Positions 34,218 through 42,112 of a stretch of 64,000 nt of DNA are shown here, one piece after another (positions within the stretch are counted from its first letter, which is position 1; each line of letters opens with the position of its first letter). The notes beneath the pieces are model-generated. The model ran no database searches. It was not told where the DNA came from and worked only from the letters and a program-made list of their open reading frames with translations. The position numbers were made by a program, and so were the translations under genes. Origin of the DNA: Oscillospiraceae bacterium (lineage in GTDB: Bacteria > Bacillota > Clostridia > Oscillospirales > Acutalibacteraceae); NCBI GenBank assembly GCA_015065425.1, contig SVQH01000001.1, positions 102,572 through 166,571 of the forward strand. Reading direction: 5' to 3'.

Positions 34218-35384
34218 TTATGAAACTAATGTTTCCTTAATAAATTTGTCTTGTAGCATAGCGGCATTGGTTTTTGTAGCATCATCAACATGAGTGTAAA
34301 TATTTGCTGTTACACCGTACTCACTGTGTCCCATAAGCTCCTGTGCTGTTTTAATATCAACACCTGACCATTGAAGCATAGAACAGTAGGTGTGGCGAAG
34401 CTGATGTGCGGTAAACTCTTCAAAACATTCATCCGCAAAACAGAGGTTGTTCTCGTGTGCACAGTCAGCTACCCTTAACGCTTCCATATAGCTCTCGAAA
34501 AGGCGTTTCCACGCTGTTTCCGTCATTCTTCCTCCGTAAACCTTCTGAACGACATAGGAGCCCTTAGAATGCTTTTTAGCTTCAAGAAGTAAATTGCAAA
34601 GAAAATCATTCATAGGTATTTTTCTCATACCGGCTTTGGTTTTAGTTTCCTTCAATTCGCACTGTTTGAAATCATAAGATTTATTAACATTGATGATTTT
34701 GTTCTTGAAGTCAATATCAAACCAAGTCAGAGCCGTAAGTTCACCTCGTCTGAGACCTGCAAGTAGCATTATACAAGCAGGGAGTTTAGCTCTGTGTTCA
34801 GTAGTAAGGATTAGTTGGATAGTATGCTTATTTATAGCTGTACGGGTTTTGGTGACTGAATTTTTAGGGATTTTCAAATCCTCGCAGGGATTACAGAAAT
34901 TATAGGCTCTCTCTTTTCTTGCAAATTCAAACACATTAGCAAGAGCTCTGATATATCTTTGAATAGTTTTCTTCGCCGTAGTTTTGCCTGTTGACGGATT
35001 TTTCTTGTATAATTCGTTTACGGCGGGTTGAATGTGAGAAGGAAGAATATCATTGAGCTTTGTTTTTGCAAGAAGTCCGACTTTGTAATCTACAAAGTAT
35101 TGCAATCTTGCTTTCAGAGTTTTATATTCTGACTCTTTGATATTATCACACATAACCTCACTTTCTATTGTTTCAAGATAGTGGTTAACCCATTTTATGA
35201 GGGTATCATTATTTTTCAGAATGTTAAGACCGCTGTCTATTGCGTTCTTGTATTCTCGTACTCTCTTCTCAAGCTCTTTCTCCGTCTTAGCCTTGAGCTT
35301 TTTGTATTTGGGTTTTCCGTTGGCATCTGTACCTATATAAAGTCGGGTACAAAAGCTGTTTTTTTCTACATAAATCTTATTCAT
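34218..35384 (-). CDS. int: Tyrosine-type site-specific integrase
   Basis: A 388-aa phage/Tn916-like integrase. It has an N-terminal arm-binding segment, a SAM-like core-binding domain and a C-terminal catalytic domain with Arg in LAGLRRGELTAL, HQLRHTYCS (His-x-x-Arg) and LMGHSEYGVTANIYTH (His/Trp position and the nucleophile Tyr). It integrates and excises the element at tRNA-Trp. It reads toward attL. AGGAGG precedes the ATG. Confidence 0.95.
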   Translation of the reverse strand: MNKIYVEKNSFCTRLYIGTDANGKPKYKKLKAKTEKELEKRVREYKNAIDSGLNILKNNDTLIKWVNHYLETIESEVMCDNIKESEYKTLKARLQYFVDYKVGLLAKTKLNDILPSHIQPAVNELYKKNPSTGKTTAKKTIQRYIRALANVFEFARKERAYNFCNPCEDLKIPKNSVTKTRTAINKHTIQLILTTEHRAKLPACIMLLAGLRRGELTALTWFDIDFKNKIINVNKSYDFKQCELKETKTKAGMRKIPMNDFLCNLLLEAKKHSKGSYVVQKVYGGRMTETAWKRLFESYMEALRVADCAHENNLCFADECFEEFTAHQLRHTYCSMLQWSGVDIKTAQELMGHSEYGVTANIYTHVDDATKTNAAMLQDKFIKETLVS

Positions 35385-35438
35385 TTTGTCCTCCTGAAAA
35401 AGTATTTGAGGGATGCTTTCGCACCCCTCACGTCAATA

Positions 35439-35672
35439 TTACTGTTTAACGTCATTATCATCAAATGTGCCGAGTCCCATTTTGAGAAAATCATCCTGAC
35501 TGACACGCCATTCTCTTCCGATTTTTCGAGCCTTGATTGTACCTTTCTGACAGTATTTCTTTAACGTCTCATAATTAAATCCCGTCAGACCTGCCACCAT
35601 CTCCAGAGTAAGCAGATAAGGTAAACCGTCAAGGCTTGAAATATAATTTCTTTTAATTGCATTAATCTTCAA
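35439..35672 (-). CDS. Excisionase-like helix-turn-helix protein
   Basis: A 77-aa MerR/Xis-type winged-helix protein. LLTLEMVAGLTGFNYETLKKY and KARKIGREWRVSQDDFLK match the excisionase (helix-turn-helix 17) pattern. It is located directly upstream of int in the same direction, the usual xis-int order. The start is a TTG at 35672 after AAGGAGGTGA. Confidence 0.82.
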   Translation of the reverse strand: MKINAIKRNYISSLDGLPYLLTLEMVAGLTGFNYETLKKYCQKGTIKARKIGREWRVSQDDFLKMGLGTFDDNDVKQ

Positions 35673-35686
35673 TAAACATCACCTCC

Positions 35687-36535
35687 TTATCGTGAATCCC
35701 TGTCTCTTTGACGGAGAAGGTATCTGTAATAGTGCTCACAGGCTTTCAGCACGAAACTTTCAAAGTCTTTGTCCTTAATCTTAGGAGCAACTTTTTGCAG
35801 CTTCTCCATAGATACTTTAAACATAGGCTTCTGATTTGCCTTATCTTCCTGCATAATGGTTTCAATATCATCGTCAGAAAGATTTCCCGCCTGACTTAAC
35901 TTTTTGAAACGGACAGCCTGTGAAAGTGAGGGTGTTCTGTCTTCAACCTCAATGACACCGAGAAGTGCATACTGTTCTTCGTCGGTAAGGTATGAAAGCT
36001 CAACCGCAGGTGTGAGTGCGATTTTTTCTTCATCAACAAGGTCAAGTAATTCGGGGATGAGATAAGTCAGACGAATATAACGTTGAATTTGTCTACCACT
36101 GTCTGTATCTGAAATTTCATCCCGTGACTTGTGGCCAACTTGTCCACAAGTGATACCCTGATGCTTCATTGCTTCAAGCTTCAATTTGTAAGCAAATGCC
36201 TTCTCTGACGGGAGAATATGCTCTCTGTGCAGATTACTGTCCACAAGCATAATAGCCGCTTCATCACGGTTTATGGCATAAATAAAAGCAGGTACTGTTT
36301 CCAGCCCTGCCTTCACTGATGCTCTCAGTCTTCGATGACCTGAGATTACCTCGTATTCGTCTTTTGTGTTTTCAAGCGGTCTTACAACAACAGGGGAAAT
36401 GATACCTTGTTGCTGTATGCTTTCAATGAGAAAGTTCATTTCCTCATTGTCAAGCACCTTGTAGGGATTTCCCTCAAAGGGATGAATTTTTGATACCGGG
36501 ATATTTACCGGTGATTTAATTTTTTGATTAAACAT
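35687..36535 (-). CDS. ParB/Spo0J-like partition protein
   Basis: A 282-aa protein with the ParB CTPase/nuclease domain: IPVSKIHPFEGNPY, IISPVVVRPL, and the GHRR box in VISGHRRLRASVKAG, followed by DSNLHREHILPSEKA (HTH region). No ParA is present on the element. It may stabilise the excised circle or regulate the element. AGGAGG-like GGAGGTAAAC precedes the start. Confidence 0.88.
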   Translation of the reverse strand: MFNQKIKSPVNIPVSKIHPFEGNPYKVLDNEEMNFLIESIQQQGIISPVVVRPLENTKDEYEVISGHRRLRASVKAGLETVPAFIYAINRDEAAIMLVDSNLHREHILPSEKAFAYKLKLEAMKHQGITCGQVGHKSRDEISDTDSGRQIQRYIRLTYLIPELLDLVDEEKIALTPAVELSYLTDEEQYALLGVIEVEDRTPSLSQAVRFKKLSQAGNLSDDDIETIMQEDKANQKPMFKVSMEKLQKVAPKIKDKDFESFVLKACEHYYRYLLRQRDRDSR

Positions 36536-36553
36536 AGTTTACCTCCATTAAAA

Positions 36554-36739
36554 TTAATAATTTCTTTTATACTTTTTCTGTTCTGCTCTGATAATCTGTA
36601 AGTGTTTTCTGACAGAGTACCGAGGTGTACCCGAATACTTGGAAAAATATTCGCTTGATGACATTTCTTCTTCATAATACTCATCACTGTCAGCCTTTTT
36701 CTCTTCCTGCATTTTCTTGCATAATTCTTCAGCGTTCAT
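36554..36739 (-). CDS. Small charged protein, unknown
   Basis: A 61-aa strongly charged protein with an acidic N half (KADSDEYYEEEM) and a basic C half (RAEQKKYKRNY). No family recognised. A clear GGGAGGTAGATGCT site before the ATG and tight packing between the relaxase and parB-like gene support it as real. Confidence 0.6.
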   Translation of the reverse strand: MNAEELCKKMQEEKKADSDEYYEEEMSSSEYFSKYSGTPRYSVRKHLQIIRAEQKKYKRNY

Positions 36740-36744
36740 AGCAT

Positions 36745-38208
36745 CTACCTCCCTTCATAATGTTTTTCTTTGACCTGAGTTCTCTCGGGAAAGTACCATT
36801 CACGGATAAGTGCTTTCTCCGCTTCAAGGTTTTCCTCAATTCCCGGTCTGTCTTTGATGATTCTTTTTGCAATGTTAATCTTTTCACGCAGTATGCCGAT
36901 TTCACACGTAAGAAAATCCCGACGGTCAATAAGGTCTTCCTTAGCCGTCGGGTCTTTGCATCTTCTGATTTGGTTGTAAATTTTGTTTCGCTGAGTTTTA
37001 AGCTCCTCCATACGAATCTCTGTTCTTGAAATGAATTTATCAACCTCGGCAAAGTCATAAAGCTTTTCGTTTATTGCAAGCTCAATCTGTTTATTCATAA
37101 ATTCTATCCTCGGTGCTGAATATTTCATCTTCGGTGAGAACGGGTGCGGGTTGCAGTTATTCTTTTCAGCTATTGCTCCCACAAAGAGAAGAGCAAGAAA
37201 TAAAAGAGAGATAACAGGTGCACCGAGTACGGCTCCGCCCACAATCAGCTTTGTAAAATCAGAAACAGTTCTGTTAAAAGTTTCAGGGTGACGATAATGC
37301 TCTGCTGATTCTTTAAACTCATAACCCTTGTAACAATAAATAAAAGTTTGGTTACGCAGATAATTATTTGCACGGGTATAGTTATAAAAATTTTCATCTA
37401 CTTCATAAAGACTCTGATGGTTAATTCTATCCCAAAGACTTTCATAAGAGTATTCATCACCAAGGTTTGAAAGCTTAACCCCGTGCTTATCGGTACGGTA
37501 ACCAATCTTTCCGTCATCAAACCAATAACCCTTCTGACTCATAATTCTGAAAAACTGTTTTATACTTCTGCTTCTCGGAATAGCGTAATCAATATCTTCA
37601 CGCATATAATCATATTTTGTTTTGATACCTTTCTGCTTTGCCTTGTAAACATTGTAGGGTATTCTTTTGCCCTTCGGATTTTCAATAACAGACAAGCCGT
37701 GTTCAAGACAGATTTCATCACTCGTCTTTCTGAACAAACGGTACATCGCTCTGTCTTCATTCATCTTTCTTCCGTCAGTCATTGAAACAGAATTAATGAC
37801 GATATGACAGTGAACACAATTAGCATTCAGATGGGTGGCAACAACCATCTCATAATCTTTTGCCCACATCTTACTTGCAACTTCCATTGCAACCTGCTGT
37901 GCTTCTTCGGGTGTAACCTCTCCCGGCTTGAAGGAAATATATGCGTGGTAAGCAACAATGCCTCCCGTCTTTCCATACATTTCTTTTGTATCAATCATCT
38001 GCTGTGCAGCAATGTCAGGGTCACAGTTAATGCCGTCAACAAGAAGTCGTTGTTCGTTTTCCAGATTTGTTTTGTCCTTGTCGGCGGCATAGTGAAGTGA
38101 TGAAACGAGGTCAGAATATTTTGATAAGTCAGTTTTACTTTTATTAGCAGCGTAAGACACAACCTGATGAATGTTATTTTTTATTGGCCATATTCTTGTA
38201 ACTGCCAT
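36745..38208 (-). CDS. Relaxase/mobilization nuclease (MOBP-like)
   Basis: A 487-aa relaxase. The N terminus has the putative catalytic Tyr region (QVVSYAANKSK) and the metal-binding histidines in ANCVHCHIVINSV. The C-terminal third contains a membrane segment (VISLLFLALLFVGAIA, around 330-345) and a coiled-coil-like charged tail, unusual for a relaxase. It should nick oriT for mobilisation. It starts in a TAATG overlap with the upstream mobC-like gene. Confidence 0.9.
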   Translation of the reverse strand: MAVTRIWPIKNNIHQVVSYAANKSKTDLSKYSDLVSSLHYAADKDKTNLENEQRLLVDGINCDPDIAAQQMIDTKEMYGKTGGIVAYHAYISFKPGEVTPEEAQQVAMEVASKMWAKDYEMVVATHLNANCVHCHIVINSVSMTDGRKMNEDRAMYRLFRKTSDEICLEHGLSVIENPKGKRIPYNVYKAKQKGIKTKYDYMREDIDYAIPRSRSIKQFFRIMSQKGYWFDDGKIGYRTDKHGVKLSNLGDEYSYESLWDRINHQSLYEVDENFYNYTRANNYLRNQTFIYCYKGYEFKESAEHYRHPETFNRTVSDFTKLIVGGAVLGAPVISLLFLALLFVGAIAEKNNCNPHPFSPKMKYSAPRIEFMNKQIELAINEKLYDFAEVDKFISRTEIRMEELKTQRNKIYNQIRRCKDPTAKEDLIDRRDFLTCEIGILREKINIAKRIIKDRPGIEENLEAEKALIREWYFPERTQVKEKHYEGR

Positions 38209-38546
38209 TAAACAAATCTCCCTTTACCCGGTTTAAAATATTTTGCGATATCCGATTCAAGTGAACGAACCTCAGATAAAACTTCCTTGCACTCATTACG
38301 GTCAATAAAACCGATTGCATTTGCTTTAGCAGTAAGCTGATTAAGATTAGTACCGACTCTGCGAAGTTCAATGATAAATTGTTTGTAATCAACAGGCGGA
38401 GCTTCAACAAGCCTTGTACCTAAAATCATAGCTCTGATAATTTTGCTTCGATCAGTTTTCATAACCTTACAAAATTTGTTTAACACTTCATTTTCTTCTT
38501 CATTAAGATAGACATGAAAATCAATTTCTCTTTTTCTTTTTGACAT
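38208..38546 (-). CDS. MobC-like relaxosome accessory protein
   Basis: A 112-aa protein with an N-terminal ribbon-helix-helix like part (MSKRKREIDFHVYLNEEE) and the mobilisation-protein motif IELRRVGTNLNQLTAKAN. Such proteins bind oriT and help the relaxase. The start is set at 38546 by AAGGAGAAG; upstream in-frame codons to 38630 lack a site. Stop and relaxase start share one base. Confidence 0.88.
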   Translation of the reverse strand: MSKRKREIDFHVYLNEEENEVLNKFCKVMKTDRSKIIRAMILGTRLVEAPPVDYKQFIIELRRVGTNLNQLTAKANAIGFIDRNECKEVLSEVRSLESDIAKYFKPGKGRFV

Positions 38547-38587
38547 AGGACTTCTCCTTTCTTTGATTTTTGTGTTGGGGTGTGGTG

Positions 38588-38679
38588 GTAAAAACGCTCT
38601 GTTTTTACGGATTTGAGGATACAAATCCAATGCTTGCTAAACTTCGGACCAAAATCCAAACATTAAAAGCAGGCATTGG
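38588..38679. other. Candidate oriT: cluster of inverted repeats
   Basis: Three successive inverted repeats upstream of mobC: GTAAAAAC/GTTTTTAC (38588-38595, 38601-38608), GGATTTG/CAAATCC (38609-38615, 38622-38628) and CCAATGC-TTGCT/AGCA-GGCATTGG (38627-38638, 38668-38679). Location beside mobC and the relaxase is typical of an origin of transfer; some of it could instead terminate the DUF927 gene. Confidence 0.45.
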
Positions 38680-38690
38680 TTTGTCCTCGT

Positions 38691-40556
38691 TTAATTACCT
38701 GCTGCATAAGAAAAGGCGAGCTGTTCAGGCTCGCTTTCTTCAATGGTTATTATCTTACCGGGACCAAATGGTAAGTCTTCATCTTCTGAATCTTCATCCT
38801 CATCAGTCGGTAAATTTTTGTAAAAGGTTTCCTTTGAAATGCAGATAAGCCTCTTGGGTGTACCGAACACTCTGACATTCCTTGTGCATTCTCCCTTTGA
38901 ACAGATGCTGACTCCTTCATTCTTAAGAGCTTTGACTAATGCTTTCTGTGTTAACGGGAAATGCTCACCGACATCGTAACAGGATTTTATGACTGCCGCA
39001 TAAGCCGCATCAGATTCAAAGTAAAAGTTTTCATCGTCATAATATCCGACAAGGTTTCTCGGCATATCAATCGGTCTTATCATACGCTCAACAAGATTTA
39101 CTTTACCCACATCAATAAGACAGCGAAGCTTACGGATAAATATTTCTGTCGGCTGTTCAGTTTCTGTGAGTGCCTGCTGTGACACAGCGAGCCTTAACAA
39201 AATTTCATCAAGCTCATCTAACATTTCTGTTTTCATTTCATTGGTGATGCCTTCATAGTACAAAAGAGTTTCACAGTAAAGTTCAAAGCCGATTCTTAAG
39301 TTTGCAAGGTCGTCACATAATCTTGGTCTGATATGAAAATTCATTTCATCAGCTTTGGCTTTGTAAAACTTTCTGTTAGAAAGAAAACCGCTTTTGAGTT
39401 TTTCTAAAAGCTCTTTCACTCCGTTTTCTTTGTCAAGAAATTTTGCTTTCAGCATTTCAGTTGCAAGAAAAGTAAAGTGTGATAAGGTTCCTTCCTCTGC
39501 TTCCTTCTGATACTTTGTAAGGTCATTAAGGTTAATGTCACCGGGCTTCAGCTCAAGAGAAAGGAATCTTGCCACACCGCTTTCACCCACATTGGGAAGA
39601 TACTCTGCAGTCATTATTACATTACACTGGGGTCTTTTGGCTGCTCTTTGTCTTCCGCTTTTATCAAGAGCACCTCTTGCTTCTCTGTTACATATACCAC
39701 GGATAAGAGCCTGAGTGGTTGCATCCTGTGCCGACTGTTCTCTGCCTGAGCCGGGATGATAATCGTCAATGATAACTGCACAGTCTTTAAGTGTGAAGCA
39801 ATAGTTCAATATACTCTTCGGTGTATCACGGAAATTCATCGGGATATTGTCTTCATTGAACCTGCCGAAAAGTGAATTGATTAAAAGTGACAGTGTGGTT
39901 TTCATAGAACCTGTTTTACCGTAAAGCATAATAACCGTTTTAGTTTCCTTACCCGCCTTTGCCATAAAGGTTCCGAGTATACTGACTAATGTGTAAGCGA
40001 GCATAGGAAACATAATCTCTTTAGGTGCAACGGAGTACGGTAAGACTTTCATCAGGTTCATTGTTTCTGTTATATCAGCATCAGTTTTAAATGAATAACC
40101 CTTTGTCTTTTCCGTCAGTTCAACCTCTGCGTTGCTGTTGCCCGGCATACAGAACTGCCAACCCGTTGCAGTTTCCCACCAGCCTGTTGTACCGTAAATA
40201 GTTTTCGCCTCTGCGTACTTTGCTGTTGACTGAATAGCCTGACGAAGATTATCACGGTTGCCGTAGCCTGACTCGATAACACAGTTGATACCCCAATACT
40301 CCTGAGCCCAATCAAGCTGTGCGAAGTTTTTCAATGGTACTGTGATTTTTCTAAGGTCGTTTCCTTTCTCGTCCGTGCCGACAATAGAAAGGAATCTTTC
40401 GTTCTCGGCTCCGTTAGTGCAGGTAATATCCTCGGTTATTCTTGCAAGAAAATTACTGAGCTTAATGTTGACCGGCTTACCGTTTATCGTCCTTTCAATA
40501 TACAATGCGTTGTTATATGCAAAGAACGGGTCTGAATAGTATAAATAGTTTTCCAA
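38691..40556 (-). CDS. DUF927-type P-loop ATPase (helicase-like)
   Basis: About 621 aa. Walker A is MLYGKTGSMKTT and Walker B AVIIDDYHPGSG, with a later MTAEYLPNVGESGVAR, as in DUF927 ATPases of plasmids and mobile elements. The N-terminal half has a GWWETATGW motif. The function is probably in DNA replication or mobilisation of the element (inference). The preferred start is a TTG at 40556 after AAGAGGT; an in-frame ATG at 40604 without a ribosome binding site is the alternative. Confidence 0.8.
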   Translation of the reverse strand: MENYLYYSDPFFAYNNALYIERTINGKPVNIKLSNFLARITEDITCTNGAENERFLSIVGTDEKGNDLRKITVPLKNFAQLDWAQEYWGINCVIESGYGNRDNLRQAIQSTAKYAEAKTIYGTTGWWETATGWQFCMPGNSNAEVELTEKTKGYSFKTDADITETMNLMKVLPYSVAPKEIMFPMLAYTLVSILGTFMAKAGKETKTVIMLYGKTGSMKTTLSLLINSLFGRFNEDNIPMNFRDTPKSILNYCFTLKDCAVIIDDYHPGSGREQSAQDATTQALIRGICNREARGALDKSGRQRAAKRPQCNVIMTAEYLPNVGESGVARFLSLELKPGDINLNDLTKYQKEAEEGTLSHFTFLATEMLKAKFLDKENGVKELLEKLKSGFLSNRKFYKAKADEMNFHIRPRLCDDLANLRIGFELYCETLLYYEGITNEMKTEMLDELDEILLRLAVSQQALTETEQPTEIFIRKLRCLIDVGKVNLVERMIRPIDMPRNLVGYYDDENFYFESDAAYAAVIKSCYDVGEHFPLTQKALVKALKNEGVSICSKGECTRNVRVFGTPKRLICISKETFYKNLPTDEDEDSEDEDLPFGPGKIITIEESEPEQLAFSYAAGN

Positions 40557-40650
40557 ATTTTTACCTCTTTCTTGTAATGATTTTCCGAACATCCGTACAG
40601 ACATTGCGAGTGCCCAATAAACATAAAGGCTTTTGTGTTCGGTTTGTATC

Positions 40651-40673
40651 CGTACAATGTGCCACAGTGTACG
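40651..40673. promoter_or_regulatory. 23-bp near-perfect palindrome upstream of the DUF927 gene
   Basis: CGTACA-A-TGTG-C-CACA-G-TGTACG, with one mismatched pair about the centre at 40662. The surrounding 40605-40839 non-coding stretch also has several TGTTCG/CGAACA words (40637, 40682, 40722, 40730). It may be an operator or part of a replication origin. Confidence 0.4.
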
Positions 40674-40839
40674 CTACAAAAACGAACAGCACAAGGCAGT
40701 AGCACAGGGCTTCATAGCAATTTGTTCGTTTGTTCGGATTTCAGATTTTTGTTGTAAAATGTTTCTTGTTTGTGTGGATGTTTTAAAACGCAACAACATA
40801 AAAGTATATTGCTTCTGTCCTTCTGCCGTTTTTAAGCCT

Positions 40840-41232
40840 TTATTTTGGCGGCTTCAGGACATCATAAACATCCACCCGAGACCTTTTTGCAGACATATAT
40901 TCTGCATTTCTCTGTCGCTGTTTCTTCTTTGCACAGTCGGGACAGAACTTCTGATTTCTGCCTGTTCGCTCTGTTTTCTTACCGCAAAGAGAACAGACCA
41001 TCATTACTACCGACTCACTTCTTAAATCTTTCAGCAACGTCTTATCGGCAGGGAGAACTGCATCAAGAAAATATCTGCAGATAATATGGCTCGGTGTTAT
41101 GAGCTGAGGACAGGTGTGAGTGTCACCGTCATCAAGAAGCAGACAGTTGCCCTGATAACAGTTACAGCATCGGCTTTTAAGCATTGTCTTGATTTCTGCA
41201 AATTGCTTAAGGGTAAGGTTGATTGTTTGCAT
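40840..41232 (-). CDS. Cysteine-rich zinc-ribbon protein (Cys_rich_VLP-like)
   Basis: A 130-aa protein. The N half has CCNCYQGNC...CPQ.....HIICRYF and the patch FLDAVLPADK; the C half has a zinc ribbon CSLCGKK...FCPDCAKK and a basic tail. It matches my memory of the Cys_rich_VLP family found on Clostridia mobile elements; function unknown, probably DNA-binding. AAAGGAGG precedes the ATG. Confidence 0.8.
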   Translation of the reverse strand: MQTINLTLKQFAEIKTMLKSRCCNCYQGNCLLLDDGDTHTCPQLITPSHIICRYFLDAVLPADKTLLKDLRSESVVMMVCSLCGKKTERTGRNQKFCPDCAKKKQRQRNAEYMSAKRSRVDVYDVLKPPK

Positions 41233-41272
41233 AAGGGGTACCTCCTTTCTTTAAAAATTTTGTTGTACTGCA

Positions 41273-41299
41273 AAAAAATGTGACGCAGTATTCATATAC
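41273..41299 (+). repeat. 27-bp direct repeat, left copy, flanking the cat-MATE cassette
   Basis: AAAAAATGTGACGCAGTATT plus CATATAC, identical at 43555-43581. The left copy lies upstream of the Cys-rich gene, the right copy upstream of the RdRP-like gene. Confidence 0.85.
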
Positions 41300-41330
41300 T
41301 CAAAATCACAATTTTAGGTATAAAAAAAGC

Positions 41331-41356
41331 ACCTGCTACTTTTGAAGTAACAGGTG
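41331..41356 (-). terminator. Hairpin with minus-strand T run upstream of the cat-like gene
   Basis: CACCTG-C-TACTT pairs with AAGTA-A-CAGGTG. On the minus strand it is followed by CTTTTTTTAT. It would stop minus-strand transcription entering the Cys-rich gene. Confidence 0.5.
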
Positions 41357-41367
41357 TATGTAACGGA

Positions 41368-41397
41368 TTGAAATTTGTGATGTGGTTGTGGTATAAT
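41368..41397 (+). promoter_or_regulatory. Promoter of the cat-like/MATE pair
   Basis: TTGAAA (41368-41373), 18-bp spacer, extended -10 TGGTATAAT (TATAAT 41392-41397). It excludes the in-frame ATG at 41396 as start. Confidence 0.75.
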
Positions 41398-41431
41398 GAG
41401 TTCGACAAATAAGAATTTGCAGAGGTGCTTT

Positions 41432-42073
41432 ATGAGAAAAGAAATTGATATAAACACTTGGGATAGAAAAGAACACTTTGAATTTTATTCTGATATTGCA
41501 ACACCTCATTATTGCGTTGCATTCAATGTTGATATAACAAAGCTTCTTGAGTTTACAAGAGAGAACAAAATATCTTTCTATTACTCGCTTATATATCTTT
41601 GTACACAGTCGATTAATGAAATTGATGAGTTTTTACTTGAAACTGAGGATAACAAGGTTTATAAGATTGACCGCCGTGTGCCTTGTTTTACGGATTTGAA
41701 AAAAGGTGCAACAAGCTTTCATATGGTGTCACTTCCTTGTGATGGTAATATTATAGAATTTGCAACTAACGCCCGTAAGGAAAGTGAAAACAATCCTTTG
41801 TCAGTGCATTCTCTTGGTGGCTTGAGAGAGTCGCAGATTGTATTTTCCTGTATTCCTTGGGCGGACATCACAATGTGCTCAAACGAGCGTGATTACACCG
41901 ACCCGAAGCTCAAAGACGATACCGCACCCATTCTCGTTTGGGGAAAATACACCGAGCAAAACGGTAAATATATCATCAATATGACACTTGATGTGAACCA
42001 TCGTTTTATTGACGGATATTTTGTCGGTCAGTTCGTTCAGAAGCTTGAAGAAAAAATTGCAGAGCTTAAGTGA
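41432..42073 (+). CDS. Chloramphenicol acetyltransferase-like (CatA-fold) O-acetyltransferase
   Basis: A 213-aa protein with the CAT fold pattern: NTWDRKEHFEFYSD at the N terminus and the active-site VNHRFIDGYFVGQF, where His190 and Asp194 match the catalytic pair of HHxxxDG (first His replaced by Asn). Family members include true chloramphenicol resistance enzymes and many CATs of unknown substrate, so resistance is not certain. The start at 41432 follows AGAGGTG. It is coupled with a MATE gene, suggesting a detoxification cassette. Confidence 0.82.
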   Translation: MRKEIDINTWDRKEHFEFYSDIATPHYCVAFNVDITKLLEFTRENKISFYYSLIYLCTQSINEIDEFLLETEDNKVYKIDRRVPCFTDLKKGATSFHMVSLPCDGNIIEFATNARKESENNPLSVHSLGGLRESQIVFSCIPWADITMCSNERDYTDPKLKDDTAPILVWGKYTEQNGKYIINMTLDVNHRFIDGYFVGQFVQKLEEKIAELK

Positions 42074-42076
42074 TGT

Positions 42077-42092
42077 GACAAATAAGAATTTG
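42077..42092 (+). repeat. 16-bp repeat before each cassette gene
   Basis: GACAAATAAGAATTTG occurs at 41404-41419 and 42077-42092, just before each gene's ribosome binding site. A related copy lies inverted after the MATE gene (43485-43504, 18 of 20 matches to 41400-41419). Confidence 0.75.
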
Positions 42093-42112
42093 AAGGAGAG
42101 AATTTTCTGACA

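Noticed and set aside
36729-37058. 109-codon minus-strand ORF
   Set aside because: It lies in another frame of the relaxase gene, lacks its own site and shows no recognisable domain.
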